The notes under the pieces were generated by a model. That model saw only the letters and a list, made by a program, of their open reading frames with translations, ran no database searches and was not told the DNA's origin. Shown here in pieces: positions 36,724 to 44,793 of a stretch of DNA of 64,000 nucleotides (the first letter of the stretch is position 1; the number at the start of each line of letters is the position of its first letter). Where the stretch lies: contig NZ_CP081960.1 of assembly GCF_019823105.1 (NCBI RefSeq), positions 186,001 through 250,000 on the forward strand, given 5' to 3'. Both the position numbers and the translations under genes were made by a program. This DNA comes from Halobaculum magnesiiphilum. GTDB lineage: Archaea; Halobacteriota; Halobacteria; Halobacteriales; Haloferacaceae.

Positions 36724-37923
36724 TCAGTACGACCGCGGGAGCCCCAGCACGTTTTCCCCGAGGTAGTTCAGCGCCAGTTCCTGCGTGACGGGGACGAGCC
36801 GCGTGAGCCGCGCCTCCCTGAGGTACCGCTCCACGTCGTACGCGCGGTCGATCCCCCGGCCGCCGTGCGTCTGAACGGCGGCGTCCGCGGCCTCGAAGGC
36901 GGCCTCCGCCGCGAGGTACTTCGCGGTGTTCGCCCACGCGCCGACGGCCTTCCGGTCCTCGTCGCCGGTCCGCTTCGCGGCGGCGAAGGTGAATTGCTTG
37001 GCCGCCTGCAGGCGGGCGTGTCCCGCGGCAAGCGGGTGCTGGATCGCCTGGTTCTGGCCGATTGCACGGCCGAACACCTCGCGTTCGTTCGCGTAGTCGA
37101 CGCCCTTCTCGACGGCGAGCTCGCCGAGGCCGACGGTCTCGGCCGCGATGACGAGCCGCTCCTCGTTGAGGCCGTCGAGCACCTGGTAGAACCCCTCGTC
37201 CTCGACGCCGATCAGTCGGTCCGCGGGGACGCGGAGGTCGTCGTAGGTGACCCGGAAGGAGCTGACGACGCCGCTCGCGGTCTTGTCGATCTCCTCAAGA
37301 TCGAGGCTGCCCGCCTCGTGTCCCCGCTCGATGTCGACGAGGAACAGCGAGACGCCCTCGGTCTTCTTCTCGACTTCTTCGCGGGGCGTCGTCCGCGCCG
37401 CAAGCACGAGGTAGTCGCTCACGTCGATCCGGGAGGTCCACAGTTTCTCCCCGTTGATCACGTACTCGTCGCCGTCGCGGACGGCCTCGGTCCCGATCGC
37501 GGTCGACTCCGAGCCCGCCTTCGGCTCCGTCAGGCTGAAACACTGGATCCACGCGTCGCCGCTGGCGACCCGAGGAAGCAGATCGGACTTCAGCTCCTCG
37601 CTGCCGTAGTTCACGAGGGGCGCCGAATTGTAGATCGCCGCGTGGACCGTCTGGGCGCCGCTGAAACCGGCGCCGCTGCGGGCGATCGTGTACATCATCG
37701 CGACGGCCTCCTCCGTGCTGTATCCCTTCCCGCCGTACTCCTCGGGGAGGAGCACGCCGAGCCACCCCTCCTCGGCGAGGGCGTTCACGAAGTCGTGTGG
37801 GTACTCGCTCTCGGCGTCGTGTTCCCGCCAGTACGCGGCGTCGAACTCGTCACAGATGTCGCCGACGGCGTCGCGGACCGACCGTTGTCGATCGGTCAAC
37901 TGTACCGTGTCGGTAGCTACCAT
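36724..37923 (-). CDS. Acyl-CoA dehydrogenase-family protein
   Basis: 399 residues from ATG 37923 (MVATDTVQLTDRQ), preferred over TTG 37935. It has the three-domain ACAD fold: N-terminal helices, a central beta domain (QCFSLTEPKAGSESTAIGTE, then EKLWTSRIDVSDYLVLAART), and a C-terminal four-helix bundle. The C-terminal IYEGT-type loop with catalytic Glu reads LTRLVPVTQEL, so that Glu is absent. GLNEERLVIAAE has a Glu where isovaleryl- and long-chain dehydrogenases keep theirs. The FAD enzyme presumably oxidises a short branched acyl-CoA (methylsuccinyl- or isovaleryl-type). It is followed closely by the MaoC and CoA-transferase genes. Confidence 0.9.
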   Translation of the reverse strand: MVATDTVQLTDRQRSVRDAVGDICDEFDAAYWREHDAESEYPHDFVNALAEEGWLGVLLPEEYGGKGYSTEEAVAMMYTIARSGAGFSGAQTVHAAIYNSAPLVNYGSEELKSDLLPRVASGDAWIQCFSLTEPKAGSESTAIGTEAVRDGDEYVINGEKLWTSRIDVSDYLVLAARTTPREEVEKKTEGVSLFLVDIERGHEAGSLDLEEIDKTASGVVSSFRVTYDDLRVPADRLIGVEDEGFYQVLDGLNEERLVIAAETVGLGELAVEKGVDYANEREVFGRAIGQNQAIQHPLAAGHARLQAAKQFTFAAAKRTGDEDRKAVGAWANTAKYLAAEAAFEAADAAVQTHGGRGIDRAYDVERYLREARLTRLVPVTQELALNYLGENVLGLPRSY

Positions 37924-37967
37924 TCTGGTGTTCAAGAGTCCCGATAGCGAGCCGATAAACCGTCCGG

Positions 37968-39359
37968 TTACGGCAGTCGGGACGGGGTGTCGGCGCCGGC
38001 GACCGTCGCCGCCACGTCGTCCAGTTTCGGGAGTTCACACAGCCGCTCGTACAGTCGCTCGGCGTCCTCGTCGGCCACCGCACGCCCGGCGCACTCGAGG
38101 AACTTCCCGCGGCGTCGGTCGGGCGACAGCGGGTCGGTGTGGACCCCCGGCGGGTTCGTTCGCCGGCGCTCGTGACGCTCGCCGTCGACGGTCTCGACCA
38201 CGACGGTCGCTGCGTGTGAGTCGTACGGGAGCGAGTCGTCGACCGCGAAGTCGACGCGCTCGCGGACGGCGTCGACCGCGGGGTCGCCGAGCGCCTCGGG
38301 CTCGAACGCCGCCAGGTCGACGCGCTCGCGGACGGCCGCGCAGGCGACGGCGTGCTCCATCGAGAACTTCGCCTCCAGCCCGGTCTCCGGGTCGGGATAC
38401 GCGAGCGCGTCGCCGGCGCCGCCGGCCGCGCGAACCTCGATCCGGTCGATGTCGTCGGGGGCGACCCCGCCGTCGACGATATCCGCCGTCGCCGCGATGC
38501 TGGTGTGGGTGAAGTAACAGCACGGGTACGCCTTCGCGTGGATCCCCTCGGACTCGATGGCCCAGTCGCCGTCGGGGTCGAACGCGAACTCGTCGTGCCC
38601 GTCGTGCTCCGAAGCGTCCGCGTCCGGCCGGGGGTCGTACAGGTCCCAGAACCCCTTGTCGCCGGAGATGGCCGTCGTCGTCGCGGTGAGGCCGTCGCGC
38701 GCGAGCGTCGCGGCGGTGACGCCCGAGCGACAGCACAGGCCCGCGTGCAGCGGCTTCGTCATCGAGCCGAAGTTGCGCTTCGTCCCCGCGGGCGTCGACG
38801 CGGTGATGGACAGCGCTCGCTCGGTCGCGTCGGCGTCGAGATCCAGCAGCGACGCCGCCGCGGCGGTCGCGCCGAAGGCGCCGAACGTCGACGTGGCGTG
38901 CCAGCCCGCCTCGTAGTGGGCGGGGCTGATCGGCCCGGCGATCGCGCACTCGACCTCGAAGCCGACGGCGAAGGCCGCGATCAAGTCGCGCCCGGACGCG
39001 CCGGTTTCCTCGGCGAGTGCAAATAGCGGCGGAACCAGCGTCACGCTCGGGTGCCCGTCGAGGGCCCACGAGAGGTCGTCGTAGTCGAGCGCGTGGGCGG
39101 CAGTACCCACGCGCAACGCGGTCGCCGCGGGATCGTCGCCGCCAGCGGTACCCAGCAGCGTCGCCGCGTCGGCCGCCTCTGGGTCGATCCCCGCCGAACG
39201 GCCGGTGGTCTCCCCCGCGCCTTCGACGGCTCCCGCGAGGGTAACGCCGACGGTGTCGACCACCGCCCGGGTGACGGTCTCGGGGACTTCCTCCGGGAGG
39301 TCGGCGTACTCCGTGTCGGCGACGAACGTCGCGAGTCGTCGCTCCGGTGTTTTGCTCAT
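37968..39359 (-). CDS. MmgE/PrpD-family protein
   Basis: 463 residues, the normal family length. Members include 2-methylcitrate dehydratase, cis-aconitate decarboxylase (itaconate producer) and iminodisuccinate epimerase. Visible signatures are AVVDTVGVTLAGAVEG (residues about 31-46), HALDYDDLSWALDGHPSV (family-typical Asp/His region), GWHATSTFGAFGATAAAA and SMTKPLHAGL (Lys/His active-site region), then KAYPCCYFTHTSIAA. It is first of the four-gene minus-strand run, starting about 45 bp before the dehydrogenase start. Which reaction it performs is not decidable from motifs alone. Confidence 0.9.
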   Translation of the reverse strand: MSKTPERRLATFVADTEYADLPEEVPETVTRAVVDTVGVTLAGAVEGAGETTGRSAGIDPEAADAATLLGTAGGDDPAATALRVGTAAHALDYDDLSWALDGHPSVTLVPPLFALAEETGASGRDLIAAFAVGFEVECAIAGPISPAHYEAGWHATSTFGAFGATAAAASLLDLDADATERALSITASTPAGTKRNFGSMTKPLHAGLCCRSGVTAATLARDGLTATTTAISGDKGFWDLYDPRPDADASEHDGHDEFAFDPDGDWAIESEGIHAKAYPCCYFTHTSIAATADIVDGGVAPDDIDRIEVRAAGGAGDALAYPDPETGLEAKFSMEHAVACAAVRERVDLAAFEPEALGDPAVDAVRERVDFAVDDSLPYDSHAATVVVETVDGERHERRRTNPPGVHTDPLSPDRRRGKFLECAGRAVADEDAERLYERLCELPKLDDVAATVAGADTPSRLP

Positions 39360-39419
39360 GGTCCTTACTCCCGGACGAGCCGTATTAACCGTCCGTGTGG
39401 CGGCGAAGCTGCGTTTCCC

Positions 39420-40589
39420 TCACCCTCGGCTGTCCCCGGCCACGAGCTGTGGTTCGCCGCCGACGTGCTCGACGCCGTCGAACGTGAACGTCGTCCCGCC
39501 GGCGTCGCTGTGGACCGAGGCCTCCCACTCGTGCCCGCTGACGACGCGTTCGACGATCAGGAGCCCGAGCCCGATCCCGGCGCCCCGGTCGAACGATGGG
39601 GTGAACAGGGTCTCCTCGATCTCCACCGGCAGTCCCGGGCCGTCGTCCGCGACTGTGAACCCGTCCTCCGTGTCGCGGACGGCGACGTTCACCGTCGGCC
39701 CACAGTGCTCGACGGCGTTTCTGAAGAGGTTCTCGAACAGCTGTTGGAGCCGCGAGCGGTTCGCGTACACGGTCGCGTCGCTGTGCACCTCCAGTGTCGC
39801 CTCGCCGTTGTCGAAGAACGACCACGCGTCGCGGGCGACGGCCGCCACCTCGACCGGGACCCGCTCGCCCACGTCGCCCCCGTCACGGGCGAGCCGCAGG
39901 AGATCGTTGACGAGTCGCTCCATTCGGTCGGCCGCACGCTCGATGCGACGCAGGTGGTCGGCTTGGGTCCCCTCCGCCGATTCCAGCGCGAGGTCCGTGT
40001 AGCCCTGCACCGTCCCGAGTGGGTTCCGGAGGTCGTGGGCGACGATGCCGACGAACTCGTCGAGCCGCTCGTTCTGCTCGCGCAGTTCGCGGTGGTGGCG
40101 GTCGCGCTCGAGTTCGTACGACACCCACTGCGCGAGCAGACGGACGAACCGTCGTTCGATGTCTGTGAACCCGGTCTCCCGCGGATCCTCGCTGGAGAAA
40201 CACAACGTTCCGTACGTCTCGTTGTCGACGACGACGGCCGCGCCGATGTAACAGGAGATGCCGGTCGCCTCCACCGCCACGTCGTCGGCGTAGGCCGATT
40301 CCGCCACGTCCGCGAACGAGAGCAGTTCCCGATCCTCGATGACGTGGCGGCACCACGTCCGCTCGAGGTCGCTCCGGCCGCCGGGCGCGTACACGCCCTC
40401 GTTGATCGTCGACTTGATCACCTCGTACTCTCCGTCGGCGGTGTACGAGAGCACGCCGTTGGGGACGTCGAGCCGCTCACATCCCACCTCGATCGCGCGA
40501 TCGATCTTATCCCCGAGGGGCAACCCGTCCACGCTCGCGAGTCGGTAGAGGGCGGCGAAGTGGTCGCCGGCCTCCGGAGCGTCGGTCAT
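39420..40589 (-). CDS. GAF-domain sensor histidine kinase
   Basis: 389 residues, soluble. Residues about 10-165 form a GAF domain (ICCYIGAAVVVDNETYGTLC-like core). The HisKA segment has the phosphoacceptor in GIVAHDLRNPLGTVQGY, and HATPase motifs are LFENLFRNAVEH (N box) and VADDGPGLP plus GIGLGLLIVERVV (G boxes). No membrane helices are visible, so it probably senses an intracellular signal or partners another sensor. No cognate response regulator is adjacent, as is common in haloarchaea. Confidence 0.92.
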   Translation of the reverse strand: MTDAPEAGDHFAALYRLASVDGLPLGDKIDRAIEVGCERLDVPNGVLSYTADGEYEVIKSTINEGVYAPGGRSDLERTWCRHVIEDRELLSFADVAESAYADDVAVEATGISCYIGAAVVVDNETYGTLCFSSEDPRETGFTDIERRFVRLLAQWVSYELERDRHHRELREQNERLDEFVGIVAHDLRNPLGTVQGYTDLALESAEGTQADHLRRIERAADRMERLVNDLLRLARDGGDVGERVPVEVAAVARDAWSFFDNGEATLEVHSDATVYANRSRLQQLFENLFRNAVEHCGPTVNVAVRDTEDGFTVADDGPGLPVEIEETLFTPSFDRGAGIGLGLLIVERVVSGHEWEASVHSDAGGTTFTFDGVEHVGGEPQLVAGDSRG

Positions 40590-40628
40590 CGTCGGCGGTT
40601 CCTGAGCGGCTGGCTTAATGGTACGGTG

Positions 40629-41975
40629 TCACCCGGATGTTGGAAACGGTCGGTTGCCCTTCCCGTTCCCGTTCGAGGCGGCCGTCTGTCGCTCGATGAA
40701 TTCGACGGTGACCGTCGCCTCCCTGCCGGTCTCGCGTTCGATCCGGTTGGCGATCGCCCGACTCAACTCGGGATAGGGCCGGTCCTCGGGTCGGGCGACG
40801 ACGACCGTGACCCGCTGTTCGTCCCCCACCGACACGGGGGCGCGGAGCCGGAACGCCGTCGACACCGACACGAGCTCCAGATCGGCGTAGGACTCGTCCG
40901 CGAGCACGTCGCCGGCGGCGTCGTTGGCCTGGCGCTCGAAGCCGATCTGGGCGGCCACGAGTCCGCCGCTGACGAGAAGGGTCGCCGCGAGGACGAGGGC
41001 CAGTAGCGCCGCAGAGGTGTACCGGGGGGTGGCGCCGACGGCGTCGTCGCCGCCGGCGGTCGACCGCTCGGGGCGGTAGCCGAGATACCACAGCACCGCC
41101 GCCGCCGACAGGTGGATCGCGACCACGTTCAACACGAGCAGCAGGAACGCGCCCACCGCGACGCCGGGGACGCCCCACGCGATGCCGACGCCGACCGCGG
41201 CGGCCGCGGGTACCAGCGCCGCCGCAACCATCACGCCGACGAGCGCGACCGACACCCCGGTCGCGAGCCCGAACGCGCCGGCGGCGCCCGCGCACGCGCC
41301 CACGACGATCGACAGCAGGCCGGGCGAGACGCGGCCGGCGATCTGCTGGGTCGTGGTCACGTTCAAGGCCGGCGGGAGCACCGTCGCGTACCGTAGCGCG
41401 GCGCCGAACGCGGTCGCCGCCGCGATCGCGAGCACGAGTCCCAGGAGTTGCGTCTTCAACCCCTCCCACAGCATGTCGCGTTCGTCGAGGACGGTCCCCA
41501 CGCTGGCGGTGAGCGCCGACCCCACCAGCGGCGCGATCACCATGGATCCGACGACGATCGCCGCGGAGTCGAGCAGGAGCCCCGCGGTCGCGACGAGCGC
41601 GCTCAGCGCCGTCATCGAGTAGTACGTCAGCGGGCTCGGCGTCAGATCGAGGGCGGTCGCGCGCACCTCCTCGGTGGCGATCGCGTCGTTCTCCTCGGTG
41701 CCGGTGACGAACCGCGCCTCCAGTTCGTCGACGTGGGGGGCGAACACCGACTCCGCGCTGGCGACGACCGTGTACGCGTCCTCGCCGTCCCCAATGTCGC
41801 GGAGCTCGTCGAGCACGGTTTCGACCGCCTGTGTCGGCACGGGGAACTCCACGAGCACCGCGTCTTCACGGTCGCTCGCCTCGCGCACGACCACGTGATC
41901 GATGTCGTAGCCGTCGAGTATCGCCTCCACCTCTTCGACGGCGTCGGCCGACACTAGCGTCCGGACCAGTCGCAT
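40629..41975 (-). CDS. DUF389/TIGR00341-family membrane protein
   Basis: 448 residues. The N-terminal 110 residues form a soluble ferredoxin-like domain (MRLVRTLVSADAVEEVEAIL). A six-helix membrane region follows, with LTYYSMTALSALVATAGLLL and MVIAPLVGSALTASVGTVL, the DUF389 signature around APLxGxxLA. A second soluble domain is found at the C-terminus (SRAIANRIERETGREATVTV). The function of the family is unknown; transport has been suggested. Transcribed alone. Confidence 0.88.
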   Translation of the reverse strand: MRLVRTLVSADAVEEVEAILDGYDIDHVVVREASDREDAVLVEFPVPTQAVETVLDELRDIGDGEDAYTVVASAESVFAPHVDELEARFVTGTEENDAIATEEVRATALDLTPSPLTYYSMTALSALVATAGLLLDSAAIVVGSMVIAPLVGSALTASVGTVLDERDMLWEGLKTQLLGLVLAIAAATAFGAALRYATVLPPALNVTTTQQIAGRVSPGLLSIVVGACAGAAGAFGLATGVSVALVGVMVAAALVPAAAAVGVGIAWGVPGVAVGAFLLLVLNVVAIHLSAAAVLWYLGYRPERSTAGGDDAVGATPRYTSAALLALVLAATLLVSGGLVAAQIGFERQANDAAGDVLADESYADLELVSVSTAFRLRAPVSVGDEQRVTVVVARPEDRPYPELSRAIANRIERETGREATVTVEFIERQTAASNGNGKGNRPFPTSG

Positions 41976-42067
41976 GCAGCCGGCTTCACGCCCCGGGGTG
42001 GTTATCCCGGGCGGGCGTTCTCACGGCGCTGTGACGCGTGCGCCGTTCCGACTCACGGGCCCGTCGC

Positions 42068-42751
42068 TCAGGTCGACGACGACGATGACCTGGTCGGCAG
42101 TTTCGGGATCAGCCACGAGAGGAACGCGTCCTGACTGCGCGACTGGAGCCACACGGTCCCCGAGCCGGTGAACTCACACACGAGCCCCTCGCCGCTCGTC
42201 AGCGTCGAGCGCAGTCCCCCGACGCGCCGGACGGTGAAGTCGGCCGTCTCCTCGAAGGCGACGACGTGGCCGGTGTCGACGACGAACGAGTCGCGGTCGT
42301 CGAGGTCGATCGCCTCGATGGCGCCGTAGCTCGACACGAACAGCGGGCCGTCGCCGGCGACCCGAAGGAGGAACAGTCCCTCCCCGCCGAGGAACGTCCG
42401 GGCGCCGCCGAAGTCGGTGTCCACGTCGAGGTTCGCGTCGCCCGCGAGGTACGACCCCGACTGGACGTACACCGTCTCCCCCCGCAGTTCGAGGTGTTCG
42501 ATGTCGCCCGGGAGCGGCGGCGCGAACTGCACGTCGCCGCCCTCCGTCGCGGTGAATGTGTTCTGGAAGAAGCTCTCGCCGCCGACCGCGCGTCGGAGGG
42601 ACTTCAGGAACCCGCCGGTCGCGTTCGTCTCGATGTCGACGCCGGGGTCGTGGCTGACCATGGCACCCGCCTCCGCGCGGACGGCCTCTCCCCGATCGAG
42701 GGAGACGGTGAGCAGCGCGAACGACGGGCGCGAGGTGACTTCGTGGTCCAT
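42068..42751 (-). CDS. AIM24/TIGR00266-family protein
   Basis: 227 residues from ATG 42751 (MDHEVTSRPSFALLTV); upstream in-frame sequence lacks family features. The domain has the typical beta-rich order: GEAVRAEAGAMVSHDPGVDI, then TATEGGDVQFAPPLPGDIEH, VYVQSGSYLAGDANLDVDTD, FLGGEGLFLLRVAGDGPLFV and SGEGLVCEFTGSGTVWLQSR. It resembles mitochondrial AIM24 and bacterial YkvA-like proteins, whose biochemical role is unsettled. No membrane segment is visible. Confidence 0.88.
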   Translation of the reverse strand: MDHEVTSRPSFALLTVSLDRGEAVRAEAGAMVSHDPGVDIETNATGGFLKSLRRAVGGESFFQNTFTATEGGDVQFAPPLPGDIEHLELRGETVYVQSGSYLAGDANLDVDTDFGGARTFLGGEGLFLLRVAGDGPLFVSSYGAIEAIDLDDRDSFVVDTGHVVAFEETADFTVRRVGGLRSTLTSGEGLVCEFTGSGTVWLQSRSQDAFLSWLIPKLPTRSSSSST

Positions 42752-42936
42752 ACGGTGTGGTCGTCGGCTCACGAGAAATACCTCTCCCTCGGCTCTGACA
42801 GGTCGGGAACCGTCTCGGTCGGCGCCCCGCGGCATCGCTAGCGGCGGGCGGACGACCTGCGCAGGGTTCGGCTCCGCAGTCGTTCGAATATGTTCGGCGA
42901 GTAGACTTAATTGGGTGAGTTGTCATCTTCCGGTCG

Positions 42937-43491
42937 ATGTCCACACGAGAGGTCGAACTGCGGAGCACGATCGGGGGGTTCACTGCGGAGGGCAAACTGC
43001 ACACGTTGAGCGTCTGGTTCATCCTCGCGCTCAGGCTGATGATCGGCCTCGCGTTCTTCCAGAGCGGCGTCGACAAGGTGTTGTCGGGGAGCTTCAGCGC
43101 CGCCGGCTACCTGCAGAACGCGCCGCCGGCGAACGGAAGCCCGGTTGCCGGCCTGTTCGTCGCCATGGGGAACACGCCGTGGTTCGTCGACTTCGTCAAC
43201 ATCGCCGTACCGTGGGGCGAGGTGCTCATCGGACTCGGCGTGATCGTCGGGGGGTTCACGCGGCTCGCGGCGTTCTTCGGCGCGTTCATGATGCTGCTGT
43301 TCTATCTCGGCAACTGGGACATCTCCCACGGCTACATCAACGGCGACTTCGCGTACATGCTCGTGTTCCTCTCGGTCGCCGCCTTCGGCGCCGGTCGGAT
43401 CCTCGGACTCGACCAGTACATCGAGGCGTACGACGTTGGTGGCGAGACCCTCGTCGAGCGGTACCCGTGGCTCCGGTACGTGCTCGGGTGA
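42937..43491 (+). CDS. DoxX-family membrane protein
   Basis: 184 residues with four predicted helices. FILALRLMIGLAFFQSGVDK (DoxX motif with conserved Arg and Gly), VPWGEVLIGLGVIVGGFTRL and LLFYLGNWDISHGYINGDFA follow in order. DoxX-type proteins include quinol oxidase and thiosulfate:quinone oxidoreductase subunits and membrane oxidoreductase-complex members. Isolated here, so the role is open. Confidence 0.88.
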   Translation: MSTREVELRSTIGGFTAEGKLHTLSVWFILALRLMIGLAFFQSGVDKVLSGSFSAAGYLQNAPPANGSPVAGLFVAMGNTPWFVDFVNIAVPWGEVLIGLGVIVGGFTRLAAFFGAFMMLLFYLGNWDISHGYINGDFAYMLVFLSVAAFGAGRILGLDQYIEAYDVGGETLVERYPWLRYVLG

Positions 43492-43585
43492 GTGCCGTCC
43501 GGAAATTCCCTGTCGCTCGGAGCGATTTCTCCCGGAGTAGAACGGTGCCGACAGGATAGCGACCCGAACTACCCGGCCGACCGGA

Positions 43586-43912
43586 TCAGAACGGCGGCGA
43601 GTAGTCCTCGTACTCGGCCATCTCCTCCATCTCCTCGGTCTTGTTGGGCATGACCGCTGCACGCGGGCCGCCCGCGCGACGGACCGTGACGGAGCTGACG
43701 CCGTCGAGCTCCTCGGGAAGCCGATGCTCGATCGCCTTCATCGTCATCGGCGCGATGCCGCAGCCCGAGCAGGCGCCGCCGATCGCGACGGTTACCGCTC
43801 CGGTCTCGTCGTCGACGTCCTCGATCTCGAAGTGGCCGCCGTGCTGCTGGATCTGCGGGACGTTGTTGCTCAGGTAGTTCGCTGTTCGCCGTTCGAGGCC
43901 GTTCGCGCTCAT
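43586..43912 (-). CDS. NifU C-terminal-domain Fe-S scaffold protein
   Basis: 108 residues. GGACSGCGIAPMTMKAIEHR holds the CxxC of the Nfu domain, which carries a [4Fe-4S] cluster between two monomers for delivery to target proteins. The N-terminal 25 residues and the acidic C-terminal tail (EEMEEMAEYEDY) are extra. Head-to-head with the metal regulator at 44212, which may be meaningful for iron homeostasis. Confidence 0.9.
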   Translation of the reverse strand: MSANGLERRTANYLSNNVPQIQQHGGHFEIEDVDDETGAVTVAIGGACSGCGIAPMTMKAIEHRLPEELDGVSSVTVRRAGGPRAAVMPNKTEEMEEMAEYEDYSPPF

Positions 43913-44103
43913 ACACCCACCAGTTGGACCGGCGGGAGTATAGTTGTATCCAGTTTGGAGTCCCTAAAACGAACATGAATGTATTTGGAACGCCGAAAAC
44001 TCCGAGAATATTCAATTATTTCTCACACCGTTACCCGATCGCTCTCCTCGGTACGGTCAGGTCGTCGAGGGGTGAGGGACCGGTACACCGACAGAATTTT
44101 TAT

Positions 44104-44123
44104 TTTTTAGGTAGACCGAAAAA
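44104..44123. promoter_or_regulatory. Predicted metal-regulator operator before the DtxR-type gene
   Basis: TTTTTAGG at 44104-44111, spacer TAGA and CCGAAAAA at 44116-44123 form an inverted repeat with one mismatch. It matches the style of the perfect palindrome at 44774-44791. It ends two bases before ATG 44126, within a TATA-like T-rich promoter, so binding would block initiation and give autoregulation. Confidence 0.6.
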
Positions 44124-44125
44124 GC

Positions 44126-44212
44126 ATGCGCAACGGATTCGGGTCGGGGCCCGCGGACGGAGGGCTCGCGACTCCGGAGGGGAGCCGCGAACTGCCGGAG
44201 GGAAGGGGCTGA
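44126..44212 (+). CDS. 28-codon micro-ORF overlapping the DtxR-type regulator start
   Basis: ATG 44126 sits two bases after the operator and opens a frame of 28 residues (MRNGFGSGPADGG, then LATPEGSRELPEGRG), ending at TGA 44210-44212. The last base is the A of the regulator ATG (TGATG). The layout suggests a leaderless transcript in which the micro-ORF is translated first and couples to the regulator. Whether the peptide has a function is unknown; the region could instead be a structured 5' leader. Confidence 0.45.
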   Translation: MRNGFGSGPADGGLATPEGSRELPEGRG

Positions 44213-44679
44213 TGAGCAGTTCGGCGCAGTACCTACTCGCGCTGTTCATCTGTGAACACCGACAGGACCCGCCGATACGGACCGGAACGGTCGCCGAGCG
44301 GCTCGACCGGACGCCGGCGTCGGCGACGGAGATGATGAAGGACCTCGCAGAGGAGGGATACGTGGAGTACGAGCCGTACGAGGGGGCGACCCTGACCGAG
44401 GCGGGTCGCGGGCGCGCCGAGGAGCTACACGAGACGTACGCCGCGCTGTCGTGGTTCTTCCGGGGCGTCCTCGAGTTGGACGACCACGAGCGACAGGCCC
44501 TCGAGATCGCCGGAACGCTCGGTCCCGATGTGGCCGAGCGACTCGCCGACTCGTTGCTCTCCTCGGATCCGGACGAGCTGCCGGATAGATTCCCCGAACC
44601 GGCCGCCGGCGATGAGCCATCCGCCGCCGACTCGGAATCTGAATCGGAGAACGGTCACTCACGGCCTGACGGCGGATGA
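44212..44679 (+). CDS. DtxR/MntR-family metal-dependent regulator
   Basis: 155 residues from ATG 44212, preceded by GGAGGGAAGGGG, a strong Shine-Dalgarno. The frame is open further upstream but has no start nearer than 43924. SAQYLLALFICEHRQDPPIR and VAERLDRTPASATEMMKDLA form the winged helix with recognition helix. YVEYEPYEGATLTEAGRGRA and the LDDHERQALEIAG region follow, the latter being the dimerisation and metal-site domain. There is no SH3-like domain; the C-terminus is an acidic Ser/Glu tail. It probably represses iron or manganese uptake genes when metal is plentiful; palindromes at 44104 and 44774 are candidate sites. Confidence 0.88.
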   Translation: MSSSAQYLLALFICEHRQDPPIRTGTVAERLDRTPASATEMMKDLAEEGYVEYEPYEGATLTEAGRGRAEELHETYAALSWFFRGVLELDDHERQALEIAGTLGPDVAERLADSLLSSDPDELPDRFPEPAAGDEPSAADSESESENGHSRPDGG

Positions 44680-44773
44680 ATCGGACCGAGGGTCGCGACC
44701 GGTTCGCTTGGTACCACTCGTCGATCTAATTGACCGATCCCTCCCCGTGTCGAAAATGGGAACGTTTAGTATG

Positions 44774-44791
44774 TTTTAGGCAAGCCTAAAA
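44774..44791. promoter_or_regulatory. Perfect 8-bp-arm palindromic operator before the iron-type binding protein
   Basis: TTTTAGGC (44774-44781), AA, GCCTAAAA (44784-44791) is a perfect inverted repeat ending two bases before ATG 44794. It resembles DtxR-type TTAGG...CCTAA boxes. TTTAGTATG upstream (44764-44772) would be the TATA region, so the operator covers the transcription start. Confidence 0.75.
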
Positions 44792-44793
44792 AT

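Noticed and set aside
39051-41006. Long plus-strand open frame opposite the MmgE/PrpD gene and the histidine kinase
   Set aside because: Antisense to well-supported genes in GC-rich sequence, with Arg/Val-rich composition and no family features; such frames arise from codon-position bias.
43924-44211. N-terminal extension of the DtxR-type regulator
   Set aside because: Spans the operator and promoter, is unlike the family, and a strong ribosome-binding site precedes ATG 44212.
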